DNA of 64,000 nt from Neodontobutis hainanensis (lineage: Eukaryota; Chordata; Actinopteri; Gobiiformes; Odontobutidae): positions 406,501-470,500 of the forward strand of contig JALDNG010000090.1 in NCBI GenBank assembly GCA_024349245.1, given 5' to 3'. The translations under genes were made by a program, and so were the position numbers. Positions 1 to 11,310 of the stretch are shown here, one piece after another. The notes under the pieces are model-generated. The model did not search any database, was not told the DNA's origin, and was given only the letters and a program-made list of their open reading frames with translations. Within the stretch, counting starts at the first letter, position 1; each line of letters opens with the position of its first letter.

Positions 1-1041
1 GCATGTTTTCAAAAAGCTTAGAAGTGGAGCAAAATAATATACAAACATACATATTATTGCATATATCCAAGGCCAATATTATTAATGCACAACTATCTCC
101 TTGGGTTCTACATTTATTGATGAACAATATCTAGAATAGGATACAAACAATTTTACTAAATGCAGAGTAATTAGAAATGCCATTAATATTTGAATCAAAG
201 CCAACCGAGTATGCAACCACTTCCTAAATATTACCTCACATTTTCTAGATTCTTCTGGTAAAGTTCCATGATTTATGTCCACCCACCCTGCCCCTCTTTG
301 CATTTAATTCACCCTACATCAGTGACATGTGGAGTAATTAATGATGAAAAATGCCCCCAAAACTCAGAGTAAGGCTTAAAACAGTTTTGCAATCTGAGTC
401 TAAACATTTCATTTGACAAAACGTGTGTGTGCTAGATTGCAGTTTTCTCGGGGCCACCCTCGGGATTAATTTAGCACAAAAGTGGCATATAACATTTTTG
501 AATTAAGGATGTGCAGGGTCAGCAAACATGTCCTTTCCGGAAAACTTGTAATGATTTCTATGGAGATTTCACTTCAGTACACTACTAAATCCTTGCATAA
601 GAGTACCACATTAAATTTACTTACTGTGCAGCACTGAGTTGAGGGTTAAGTCTGCTTTGAAATTTTTCGTTTTCAGTGCTTGTTTACTACGTGGACGAGT
701 TTAGACTTGGATGTCAGGGATGTTCATACAAGGTCAACCATCACAGGCTAAATCACTCATAAACATCAATAGGAAACTCCAGGCTGTATCTAAACACACT
801 CTTTTAAATTCATCTAGATACTTCATCATCAAAAGTAAGTCAAAGTATTACTCTTAAGTTTCTCATTAGCAATATAATAAAAAAAAAAATGCCTGGCCTT
901 AACGTTCATTCATATCATTTCATGCTCATGACATGCACTATCCTTCCCTGTAGGATCATGTTCTGACCAATGGGCTTGCAGCACAGTGATGCCATTAGTC
1001 CAGGTGATGAAACAATGTCCATGTTGCATATACAGTACATT
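1..1041. other. Unique AT-rich non-coding sequence
   Basis: No credible coding frame, repeat family or RNA gene was recognised. The open frames here are short and lack recognisable domains or splice context. Confidence 0.5.
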
Positions 1042-1225
1042 AAATGGGGCGCAGTAGCTCCTGTGGTTGAGCGGTCATCCTATAACCGGAGGGTTAGCAG
1101 CCTAATTCCCACTCTCTCTGGTTCACACTGTTGTTGTGTCCTTGGGCAAGACACATAACCCACCTTGCCTCCAGTGCCACAGCACTGGTTTGGGCTGTGG
1201 CACTGACCAGCACTGGTCAGTGAGG
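1042..1225 (+). repeat. tRNA-derived SINE, 5' head and part of body
   Basis: The segment starts with a tRNA-like head (GGCGCAGTAGCTC, then GTGGTTGAGCGGTC) and a decayed B-box-like stretch. The body motif GTCCTTGGGCAAGACAC follows, and recurs near 49260. This is the architecture of teleost tRNA-derived SINEs transcribed by RNA polymerase III. The body then runs into two overlapping perfect hairpins (1172-1222) instead of the expected continuation. The matching 3' tail is not adjacent; a tail of the same family is at 2037-2190. Confidence 0.8.
1172..1222. repeat. Two overlapping perfect hairpins in a SINE
   Basis: CAGTGCCACAGC (1172-1183) is the exact reverse complement of GCTGTGGCACTG (1194-1205), with a 10-nt loop. 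CACTGACCAG (1201-1210) is the exact reverse complement of CTGGTCAGTG (1213-1222), with a 2-nt spacer. The hairpins share CACTG. This looks like local template switching inside a SINE body. Confidence 0.85.
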
Positions 1226-2036
1226 TTAACAAACCGCTACAATGTGTGTGGTTTTAGAGGTTGTGTACAAGACATATAATGAATAGCAGCTCTAGTGTTC
1301 GCTCTACTGCTGACCATGCTAACTAGCGGCAATAACATAGCTTCCTTGTTTACAAATGGCTGTATTATTAATATTATGCCCGTGAACCCCAACCTTGAAA
1401 CTGAATGCAATCAACAGGGTACCAGACAAACTTTTTTGTATAGAATAAGAAAAGAGTTAGGCTTTGTCTGAATTAACACACTAATACTATAGTGCACTTT
1501 ATAGTGATTATGCAAGTGGTGTCTGAATGTCTAGTGACTGAAGTGCACTCAAAGTTTCCCACAATGCATTAGTAAAAGTAGTGAGCCACGGTAGTTGCTA
1601 GATGGTCAAATAGATCATAATGCTTTGCAAATTGTCGGAGGAGAGCAGTTCAACCTTGTCTTTAAACTGGTTTAAATGAAACAAATGAGAGGCACAAGTT
1701 TGACTTTCTGTGGAAATGTAATCCATAAAAAATTGTTATTATTAAACTGTTAAGATGTAAAATCACTGACATTAGCTTATCTTAAATCATACAGACAGAC
1801 TTTTGAGAGCTTTTCTTTTGAGGCATAAAAGAGTTGCAATAATCCAGTCAGTTTCAGTTATTAATAGAACAAGAGTTGTTAAATAAAATGTGTGAGCTTT
1901 TTTATATAAATACTTAAATTAGTGTTAATATAATTAAGTCTTGTGATTTATTATGTCCATTATCAGCGGAGTTCTTTTTTTTACATGTACGCCAGAGTTA
2001 CGTGACTAACGGCGACAGAAAAACAGCCGTGTGAGA
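1226..2036. other. Sequence between SINE head and SINE tail
   Basis: About 810 bp with no recognised coding potential. It separates a SINE head from a SINE tail in the same orientation. It may be an insertion into one SINE, or the two pieces may be independent. No terminal inverted repeat or target-site duplication was found by eye. Confidence 0.35.
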
Positions 2037-2192
2037 GAGTGCAATAGGTGGTGGTCGCAGGGGTCTGCCCCAGGGGTCTGCCCCAGGGGTGAATGTGTGT
2101 GACTGGGGTGAAAGGAAGCATCATGTAAAGTGCTTTGGGTAACCAAAGAAGGGTACAAAAAAGTGCTTTATAAATCTACTCCATTTAGCAGG
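2037..2192 (+). repeat. SINE 3' tail fragment
   Basis: The motifs GTGTGTGACTGGGGTGAA, ATCATGTAAAGTGCTTTGGG and AAGTGCTTTATAAATCTA are typical of the 3' portion of the SINE family seen in this window. A 13-bp unit (GGGGTCTGCCCCA) is tandemly duplicated near 2060-2085. The same tail occurs on minus at 4622-4740. Confidence 0.7.
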
Positions 2193-3364
2193 CATTAAAT
2201 ACACCATTCTACTTGTATTGTAGGTCTGTGTTAGAATTTTGTATCTCATCTTTTTAATGCTGCCCCGAATCAGTAACAATGTGTTTACATTTTCAAAAAT
2301 GTTTGTAAAGGTTTGATTTAGAACTTTATTTTTTATTTTTTTATTCTGATGTAATTTTTTAAGGACTGGTGACTGTTGAGGCTGGGGAATTCTTAAAATA
2401 AAAAGACATAAAAACAAATGTTATAAAAACTAGGATGAAACAACAACCAAAGCCAACTTCTCCAACTGAGTTAGAAGCTAAAGAGAAAAGCTGTGTTTTA
2501 AGAAAAAGATTTAAAAAAGGAAAGTGAATTGACTCTGATTCACAGTATGGAGGCCGGAAAAGCAATTTTCTCTTAGTCTTTGGGACGTCGAGAAAAGACT
2601 GATCTAATGACCAGCTGACCTGAGAGACTTTGAGGGAAAGCACAGGAGCAGGTTGAACAGATAAGGTGGGGCATGACCATTAAGACATAAAAATATAAAT
2701 ACAGTTGGAAGCCAGCAAAGAGATGTGCTTTTACTTTTTTCTGAACCATCTGCAAACACCTGTAACCACCCTGTAAAATACATCACAGTAATCTAAACCA
2801 GTTTTATAAAAAAAATAATAGATTAAAATTTCAAAGTAGTGCTGAGAGAGATAGGTTTAACTTTAAGCACACTAATCTGTGTATCAAGTTTTAAATCTCA
2901 GACAATTCCCTCTCCCAGGTTTGTGACTGTAGTCTTTAAAAACTGTGTTAAAAACCGGTCTTGATGAAACTTGGAGGAAACTTTGAGGTATATTTTTTGT
3001 CATTTCATCAATGCATTGTTTGGCAGTATGTATTCTCACACTTGAGCAGCACATACTGTACATTTGAATATTATTGGCTTGAAAGTGGAATGAGATGCTA
3101 TGATGTCTGAAGGAAGGAAAAAGCTCCTTGAGGCCCCCCACACACAGAGTCACCAACACAGAACTAAAGCTTCTGTTGGCTAAACCACGTTGAAGCCAAA
3201 CACACCTTGTTTTCCAGAGAGTGCAGGATCTCTTATTCCATTTTGTAATAAAATAAAGCCATTATTCCTACTCAGAGGACAGACGAAAAGGCAGTGATCT
3301 TAAAAGAAACCTTTTAACTGTCATATACCCAATGGCTAATGTTAACTCAAATAGAACAACTCAG
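2193..3364. other. Non-coding sequence, nothing recognised
   Basis: Several overlapping minus-strand frames of 60-98 codons occur, but they lack domain motifs, overlap each other and are AT-rich. I see no gene. Confidence 0.4.
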
Positions 3365-3620
3365 AGCAGTCAGCCTATAACCAGAAGGTTGGTGGTTTGA
3401 TTCCCACACTCCCTAGTGCAAGACATTTCACCCAGCTTGCCTCCAGCACTGGTGTATGAATGTGTGAGAACGTTCGGAGGTTTGAGAGTTCGTAGGTGCA
3501 AAATGGCTGCCACGTCTCCACCACCAGTGTGTGACTGTGGAGTGAATGTATAATGATAAAGTGCTTTGCGAGCCTTGAAAAGCAAAAAAAATGAGAGAAA
3601 TCCAATCCAATAACAAGACA
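3365..3620 (+). repeat. tRNA-derived SINE, near complete but 5' truncated
   Basis: The copy begins inside the tRNA-like head (CCTATAACCAGAAGGTTGG, then B-box-like GGTTTGATTCCC). It continues through AAGACATTTCACCCAGCTTG, the body motif TGCAAAATGGCTGCCACG, and a tail ending AAAGTGCTTTGCGAGCC. Order and motifs match the SINE pieces at 1042 and 2037. The minus-strand open frames across it are shadows. Confidence 0.8.
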
Positions 3621-3669
3621 AAACCAACTGCATTTGCTCATACAATAAATAAAATTTGAATCACCCAAG

Positions 3670-4621
3670 TTTACAAATAAAGCAATGCCAAACTATTGTG
3701 TGCATTATGTGCAATTCATAATGCTTTCTTCTCCATAGTATGTCATAGACAGCACTGAGCCAAGTGATAGCTGTCTAACAAGTGTTTTTAGTGTTCAAAG
3801 TTAACAAATTCTCCAACTAGACGCTATTTACTTCATATTTAGCATAAAATTATTAGTGTTGTTGTGTGTGCCATGATAAAATGCTGTCTTCCTACAACAA
3901 GGTTACCGCTCTTGAGTTACCGCAGTCGACAAAGTATTGAAAAGATTATTGCATTTACTCCACAGACAATTATGATTTTACTGTGCACCATAAAGTCTGC
4001 ACAGATTATTTAACACTGGTTTCTTTATCTTTATATATGACCCAGAGAGGGAGAAAACAAATATTTTTCAAGCACTGGAAAATGAAAGGCTTTTCAAATT
4101 ATACTTTTTATCATTAACAAGCAAATGAAAGATGTGTTTTGGCGTATCTGCCAGCCGCAAGGAAGTGCTTCTCTAAGCGGCGTTGACTTCATGTAAATGA
4201 TGAGGAAGATGGCTATTATTTGAGTCAGAGAGATATTCAGGCACCTTGAAGTTCTTCACAACTAACAGAACCAACAGCTACATTAGGCTTTTGCTCTGTA
4301 CTGTAAGTCGTTGAGAGAATTGAGAGAATAAAATCTCCAACTGTCAGTTCCATCTACTCTAAATAAGATGACGTTAAAGGCAGCCCTTAGTTCAGATAAA
4401 GACAATACATTGCAAGCACTAATGGACTTATGTGACCCCCAGGTAAATCAAAAACACCCCATCCACCTCTTTCTCATTGTGTCAGAGCAAGTATGGCACA
4501 TTAAACATCAAATGTATGTGCTTAAAAACAAACACACACTAGGCGTTCATCAGACAGATGCTTCTGTGGCCCTGGGATGCCATTGAAACAGGGCGTGGTC
4601 AAATTATACGACATAAAGTAA
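3670..4621. other. Unique sequence, possible conserved element near 4125-4260
   Basis: No coding evidence. The part near 4125-4260 is repeat-free and compositionally balanced, with GGCGTATCTGCCAGCCGC and TTCATGTAAATGATGAGG. It has the look of vertebrate conserved non-coding DNA, but that cannot be judged from one genome. Confidence 0.25.
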
Positions 4622-4740
4622 AAGGTAAATAGTGTGCATTTATATAGCACTTTTTTGTACCTGTCTGTACCAGAGGGCTTTACATGATGCTTCTATTTAC
4701 TCCATTCACACACATTCACCCCTGGGTACTGTTACTGAAA
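4622..4740 (-). repeat. SINE 3' tail fragment, minus strand
   Basis: Read on minus, it gives a GGGGTGAATGTGTGTGAATG-like motif, then AGCATCATGTAAAG and AAAAAAGTGCTATATAAATG. The order matches the plus-strand tail at 2037-2192. Confidence 0.7.
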
Positions 4741-6844
4741 AAACTATTTATGCATGAGATTTAACATTCATTCATTCATTGCCATAATGATGCCAAACAC
4801 ATCAAAAACACCTTTTGAATATTGGAATGTGACTATCTGGAAAAATAATATCAGACAGATAATGAGGAACAAAATGGAGCAAATAGACCTGAGAGAGAAT
4901 TAGAATTTCAATCTGAAACTTAAAGGCCGTTTACACAACCCTCAAATCCAAACCCAGCCCAAAATGTTGTAGTATAAACCCCGCCCCCAGCTAACATCAC
5001 AATGATAACACACAAGATGTAGGCTACAGTAGGCTGAGGTCCAGTCCAAATCCAGAAATATCTAATACTTATATTAGCAGAACACCAGTGTTTGAAGTGC
5101 AGAAACACTAGATTTGGCTGTCTAGGACTGAATGAAACCTTAATACGTAGTTGATACAACATTGTCAACTGCTTTTCTCACAACTAGAATACTCTCTGGC
5201 ATTTTAACATGTGCAAGCCAGACAATGTGCAGGAATCTATCAGTTTATACTTCAGAGATTGTGTGGTCGTGTAACAGTGCTCACAAGAAGCAATAGCTCC
5301 AGATAATTATAATGCTGCCTGGTTATTTACAGACTGTGATGATGACGGGGCACAGAGCAGAGAGCATTGTGCCATTTGGAAATGTGTTCCTTCTCTGTGA
5401 CTACTATGAAATTCAATTAAATCTATGTGCAGTAACTAATCTATGAGGAAGTGGGAAAGAATAAGCCTGTTCTATGCTCAAGGCTTTTATAGGAGCTGCA
5501 CTAATGCAAGTGGGGAGGCCTCCAAAAAATGAGCAGGCAGAAAACAGTCCTTTCTCTAAAACTGGATCTGTGTAAATACTCCACTGCAGTTTGTGATGGA
5601 AAGTAAACCTTTGTTTCTCCAAAGGAAGGGGTAGGGCTAAGATCAACCCCTAAGAAATGAGTGAAAGACTGTATGTTGTATGATATATTTTAGAAAGATG
5701 CTGCAGGGAACACTCAAAGGGAGTGTAATAGCATGCACAGTACTACTGACTATGAGAATCGAACCATCTTACCATGTAAAGGTGCTCAGGTATGATGAGT
5801 TCCTAAAAATGAATGGATTTTTCTTCACAAGCATCAGACCAGGCAAAAAAGCTCTGCGATCTGACTGTGCATCACCTGTGGGCAGGGCTCTTCAGTTCAG
5901 TAGTGGAGGCAAGGTTCACTATATGAGAAGAACTGCCACAGAGGGCACACCCTCCAAATGAGCCAATAGCATGGATGAAGGAGGGATGTGTCTGCTTTGC
6001 CAATCATGCAGAGAAAGTTACAGGACATCCAGTCAATGAAACATGTCATGCCTGTTGAGTGCCATCACCTTTTGGATAATTTGCCACATTAATAAACATA
6101 AAAAAAGAGAGGGAAAATGAAGATGATGGAGAGACATGAGTGAGGCTACAGGAGTGATAAGATGCACATGTCGCCTCAGAATAATGTTTAATTAGTCTGT
6201 TGTTGCATTATGATTGACTGAGTTGAAGTGTTACATTTGCCTAAGTCAACAAAAACAAGTTTATAAATTCTCATTTTATTTCAGTTATGTTACACAATTT
6301 ACTGACATTGTTGTTGTTATGTCAGTAGTCATCTTTTTGTATTACCTTTTTATCATACAAATATCATACAGACATTTTCTGGTAAATTTTTGTGACGCTG
6401 ATGTTAGCAAACAGGAGGAGCACATGGATTAGTGCATAAATGAGTTCAAGATGAATGCCCAATCCAAATTCTAAAAATTCTAAAAATCCTTTAGCCCTTG
6501 TTTTGCGTGTTCAAAAGAGATGGGGTGTCCCAATACTCATATGGATCAAGGGGAAGGGGTAGGGCTGTATACACCGCTGTCCGTTTTTTGTAAACCAGCA
6601 GTCCTTTTAGTTTTTGTGGTGGTTGTGTCTTATGCCTGTGACAGGAACTGAGGAAACAGCATCTGATACTGTTCAGAACAAGACTCAAGTCAGTCAACTT
6701 GCAATTTACTGTTCATACACTGTAATATTTGGCTGTATAATTAGACCTATCATAATATTATATAATTAAAAAAAGTTGTATATGCTGTGTTATTTATGTA
6801 AAATAATATATTTTATAAACCTTTTTTTATATTTGATCTTATTA
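4741..6844. other. Mostly unique sequence with a repeated short motif
   Basis: No gene seen. GGAAGGGGTAGGGCT occurs near 5622 and again near 6549. The second lies in a segment reading GGGGTGTCCCAATACTCATA, which resembles ends of a fish dispersed element. No matching pair of termini was found. The 93-aa frame at 5680-5961 and the 72-aa frame at 6214-6432 have no recognisable domains. Confidence 0.35.
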
Positions 6845-7200
6845 TAGACACATTGCTTCTCAGCAAGAAGGTTGTGAGTTCAAACCTCTGCCAACCTGAA
6901 CATCCTCGGCCAACTCCTGTCTTTCTGTGAGGAGTCTGCATGTCCTCCACATGTTGCCGTGGGTTCTCTCCGGGTACTCCAGCTTCCTCCCACCGTCCAA
7001 AGACATGTGTAGGTCAACTTGGAACTTTAAAGTCTCCCGTGTGCGTGAATGTGAGAGTGAATGTTGTATGTCAGTGTCTGTGTCTAAATGTCAGCCCTGT
7101 GACTAACTGGCCACTGTTCAGGGTGTACCAAGGCCCAAAGTTGCTGGGATAGGCTCCAGTCACCTTCGACCCCTAACTGGAAAAAGAAAATTAGGGAAAA
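6845..7200 (+). repeat. Dispersed teleost repeat, plus copy
   Basis: Hallmark segments in order are: CTCAGCAAGAAGGTTGTGAG, GTGAGGAGTCTGCATGTCCT, TGGGTTCTCTCCGGGTACTC, CCTCCCACCGTCCAAAGACA, and GGGATAGGCTCCAGTCACC with an A-rich tail (AAATAAATAAATGATG). I remember this as a very common fish repeat with a tRNA-like start. A minus-strand piece of the same family is at 24062-24205. The 70-aa frame inside it is not a gene. Confidence 0.7.
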
Positions 7201-8772
7201 TAAATAAATAAATGATGATAATTTTGTAAACTTAACCAAAACTGTTTTAATTGACGTAATTAAACCATTCTGACATCAGGGCACAAACTAGCAGCAAAGA
7301 ATAATCTTCTCTGTATCAGTTTTGTTGTATAATTTCACATAAAGCTATTGTCTCATTAGGCTGATACAGTAATGTACTCAAAGAGCTGTTAACCTTACAG
7401 CCTTGAAACACATTACCTATTGACCTTGTTTTTCCACAGATTAACTTTTTATTTTCACATTGGCAAAGACAAAAGCGCTTAAAACAAAACAAAGGACAGG
7501 TATTAGGATCATTCGTAAACACATAAAAAAAAGAGAGAGAGAGAGACGGTAAATAATAGGGGACCTTCTCCAAACACCCACATACCTCACCATAAAGCCC
7601 CTCAGGATGCTATTGTATGCATCTGTTTCCCCGAGATAAAGACCAGCTCACCGCGGCCCACAAGCTCCGAAGTTGGCTTGTTATAATCTGGCAAGTCCCA
7701 AGCACAGCAGCATCGGCGGGAAAAGTACGTGGGGGTGGTGGGTGTGCGGCTGGAATAGTCTGCACTGCTGTGTGAGTTGGTGAATTATATTTCAGAAGCC
7801 TAATTACACCGCCGTTTTTTGGCATTTTACACCTTTTTTGACAAGCATTAATGCATGTTATTTATTGGCCCATGTACTTATTATTTGACTCACAAGCGCA
7901 TAGTGTTACAATGTTGATGCTGATTAATTTTGACGGCACAGTAATTCTCTACGAAGCCCATTAAACTTGGAAGAATATCCAGAATCCCAGCTCGAGGTTT
8001 TCCAGATGAGTGAATTCTCTTAGATATTGTTCTCTTCATATAAGGTGACCTTTGAGTTTGCCAGCTCCACAGCGGATAGAGAAGAGGAATGAGCTGCAGG
8101 AAGGTGCAGAGTCTTATCGGGATGTGATATGGCTCATTCTGTAATTGCAGTGGATAGAATTTATACTGTGTGTTTTAAGGAAATGAATCCCCCAAAGTCC
8201 CCTTAAGACAATGTAAGAGACAGGATGCATGGCATTTTAAAATATTAATAAAAAAGGCTATAAACAAACATTCCAAAAGGTTCATTATTAAAACAGAACG
8301 TGCACAATTAAAATGACAAATCACAAACAAATCCCATAAAACAAATGGACTTGAGGGAGCAAACCAAATCTGGGACAATAACTGAAGCAAGAAGTAAGTC
8401 ACATAGATTCTTAAACCAGGATCAGGATGGAGCTTTGGACAGTTTTGAATCATAGTAGGTCACATTGCATAATTACAGACTGCCACCATATGCCAGATTT
8501 GATATTTCAGCCAACTCGGAACAGTCAAAAGTCAATTACGGATGAATTCAGAAATAACAGCTTTCTGCAGTTAGAGAACAGCCATTGTTGTTTTTTTCTG
8601 TGAAATAACCACAGTGTCGGCCTTTAAACAGTGCTTTTAAAAACGCCCAAATAACAACTTGTATTGTAGTATTGAGTTTTTTGTGGAATTGTCTGTGACC
8701 ACAAAAAAGTAAAAAAATAAAGAAAATTTATATCTTTGTACAATCACTACTTGAATAAGAGAATAAGACCAG
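7201..8772. other. Unique sequence with CNE-like block 7780-8170
   Basis: No coding evidence. The block around 7780-8170 is repeat-free and rich in TAAT-type motifs, for example GCATTAATGCATGTTATTTA and GATGCTGATTAATTTTGACG. This is how developmental enhancers or conserved non-coding elements often look. It is inference only. Confidence 0.3.
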
Positions 8773-8836
8773 GTGGACCCAGGTCTCCTGAGTTTATGGT
8801 ACACGCTCTAACATGTGAGCTACCAAGGTGCCCCAA
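8773..8836 (-). repeat. tRNA-like SINE head, minus strand
   Basis: Read on minus, GGGGCACCTTGGTAGCTCAC then GTTAGAGCG (A-box region) and later GGAGACCTGGGTCCACC (degenerate B-box region). It resembles a tRNA-derived SINE 5' end. It lacks intact cloverleaf pairing, so it is not called a tRNA gene. Confidence 0.5.
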
Positions 8837-9628
8837 GTTGACTTAATCTTAATGGAACTTTTTCTGGCTGCCACTTCTTCCATTAGCTACATGCCTTATC
8901 GTCATGCCATTTATTTCTAAAAAAAAAAAAAAAAATGCAACAATCGTGCAGAACACAACAGCGGGCACACAACAAGCGTCTTAGTGCAGCTGCTTTTGGA
9001 GCTGGGTGGTCCTTGAAGCAGTGCAAGTACATGTAAAGTTTACATGACCATGGCCTGACAACAGAACATTCTCCAGAGTGCTTCTCCTGCCATCAGCTGA
9101 AAGAAACATCAGCGCAACAAGTTTTATATCACTCTAAAATCACTCTCTTAAATGTTGTAATAGTTGAGTACATACAATATACAGCACTTCAACACTGTAT
9201 ACATTTTTTCTAAAAAGTAAAAAGTGATTGTTTTCACTTTGCTTCAACCATTTAGAGACAAAATATAATATTTAACATACTGTTGTGTAACTGATGCCAA
9301 CATAATGTTATTTGTAAGACACTGCTTACCAAGATGCATTTCAGTTTTTATTCTACATGATGTATTTGAAAGGCACAGCCAACAATGGTCCTTGTAAGTA
9401 AGTATATTCCTCTGCCACAGGCTTGTAGCATGTCTGACGTCCCTCACACTCCCGGCACGGCTATTGGCATGAACCTAGAACTAAAAGAATGTCATCTTTC
9501 GTATTGAAAAATATTTCTGGTAAAGTTTTTAAGGGACCTTGATGGTTTGAGGACAACAGTTTTATGAAAGACTGTTTTTTGGCAACTGAGAGAAAATTTG
9601 TTTTTTTTTATTACTTTTTTATTATTTT
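8837..9628. other. Non-coding sequence, nothing recognised
   Basis: An A-run lies near 8922-8936. Open frames are short and lack motifs. Confidence 0.4.
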
Positions 9629-9708
9629 TTTTTACCTTTATTTAACCAAGATAAAAACTCATTGGGATAAAAAAAATCTCTTTTGCTAGAATATTCCTGG
9701 CCAAGGCA
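9629..9708 (+). repeat. Fragment of a dispersed fish repeat
   Basis: TTTACCTTTATTTAACCAAG, then AAAACTCATTGGGAT, ATCTCTTTTGCTAGAATATT and CCTGGCCAAGGC match a common teleost repeat as I remember it. A related but more decayed start lies near 52748-52800 (TTTATTTACCCAGG). Confidence 0.5.
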
Positions 9709-10446
9709 TAATCTTAAATTACATAATAACACAGTTCAACAAACATTTCAACCATACATTCATTAATAAATAAATAAGATGGTTTAGACTTTAGGCACCG
9801 AGAGGAAAAACAGGTCCTGTGAGCGCAGGCTGTAGCTGCTTGTGCTCCTCCGCTCTGTGAACTGCTGCAGATAAGGAGGGAGCAACCCGAATATAAACTA
9901 AGGGAGTCCAGAGTTATAATGTTTTGAAAGACAACTACGTCCAACCAACATGAAAATATAAAACACAGTGGTGAGTATGGGATTTGTAGCTTGTATTGAA
10001 ATTCAATGCACCATGATAGACTGTTTAAAGCATGTAGAGTTTCGGCAGAAGCATTCATGTCAATTTTGTTGGAGAAATTTAGATTTAATATCTTTACCTA
10101 TATGTCCTTAGCCTCAGTTAGGCCTGTGAGAGAAAGTAGAGTCCTTCCTTCAGCACACATGCTGTAGCCTGTTTAGTCTAGTCTCTAAAGTTAAACACTA
10201 TGGCATGGTGGGGCATTGACGCAGTACGAGGCAAAATAGTCTTATGTATTCCAGAAGCATGGCAGATTTGTTATTCAATGCACCACTGGGTAGTGTCATG
10301 TCTTGTCCCGTACTGATGGTCAAAAAATTTCTTCTACCTAAGACATTCAAAACATCTCAAGCCCGGCCTTTTTCTCTCGTGAGCCTCCTCGCACCTCTAA
10401 GGGCAACTCAAATATTTTCCAAAAAAATACATAGTCTGCCAGTCAA
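9709..10446. other. Non-coding sequence, nothing recognised
   Basis: The 114-aa minus frame (9714-10058) has no domain motif or exon context. I do not support it as a gene. Confidence 0.35.
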
Positions 10447-11310
10447 GTATACTGAACAAAAATTGAAATGCCACACTTTTGTTTTTTCACCCATTTTTTA
10501 AAAGCTGAACGTAAAGTTTTTTGTTTTTTTTAAGTACACATAGGCTTATTTCTCTCAAGTATTGTTCACAAATCTGTCCAGATCTGTGTTAGTCAGCACT
10601 TCTCCTTTGCCGAGATAATCCATCCACCTCACAGGTGTGACATATCAAGACGCTCATTAGAGAGCATGATAATTGCACAGGGCCAGTCTAAAATGTGCAG
10701 TTTCTCTGTATTTGCCCACTCAAGTTGGTTACAACAACAAACTGCAGTCAGGTCGAGACCCCCGCGAGGATGACGAGCAGATGAGCTTTTCTGAGACAGT
10801 TTCTGACAGTTTATGCAGAAATTCTTTGGTTATGCAAACTGATTGTTGCAGCAGCTGTCCGGGTGGCTGGTCTCAGAGGATCTTGGAGTTGAAGATGTTG
10901 GATGTGGAGGTCCTGCGGTTGTGAGGCCGGTTGGATGTACTGACAAATTCTCTGAAACGCCTTTGGAGACGGCATATGGTCGAGAAATGAACATTCAGTT
11001 CACAGGCAACAGCTCTGGTGGACATTCCTGCAGACAGCCAACTGCACGTTCACCTCAAAACGTGCGACATCTGTGGTATTGTGCTGTGTGATAAAACATT
11101 TTAGAGTGGCCTTTTGTTGTGGCTAGCCTAAGGCACACCTGCGCAATAATCATGATTCAGAATCATCACAGAGTTGGACAAATTTGTGAACAATATTTGA
11201 GAGAAATAGGCCTTTTATGTACACAGAAAAAGTCATAGATCTTTGAGTACAGCTCATGAAAAATGGGGGAAAAACAAAAGTGTTGCGTTTAAAGATTTTT
11301 CTTTTGTATA
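10447..11310 (-). mobile_element. Tc1-like DNA transposon with long TIRs, internally deleted
   Basis: The ends are long inverted repeats of about 220 bp. The left one starts ACTGAACAAAAATTGAAATG. The right one carries the complement of the shared motifs GTTCACAAATCTGTCCA and ATATTTGAGAGAAATAGGCC. Between them, on minus, lies the 5' part of a transposase frame, from ATGCCACAGATGTCGCACG near 11073 down to about 10720. It covers the N-terminal helix-turn-helix region as far as CAGTTTGTTGTTGTAACCA. The catalytic DDE part is missing. A second copy in the opposite orientation is at 52930-53413. Family assignment rests on a remembered consensus. Confidence 0.8.
10680..11075 (-). pseudogene. Tc1-like transposase, N-terminal remnant
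   Basis: On minus the order is: start region, GGAATGTCCACCAGAGCTGT, GAATGTTCATTTCTCGACC, AGGCGTTTCAGAGAATTTG, AACCAAAGAATTTCTGCA, and GGTCTCGACCTGACTGCAG. This matches the DNA-binding N-terminal half of a Tc1 family transposase. Small deletions break the frame, and the catalytic C-terminal half is lost, so the copy cannot act by itself. The plus-strand frames here (10673-10924, 10843-11091) are shadows. Confidence 0.75.

Noticed and set aside
8773..8836. tRNA gene on minus
   Set aside because: Only head-like motifs; stem pairing is not convincing.
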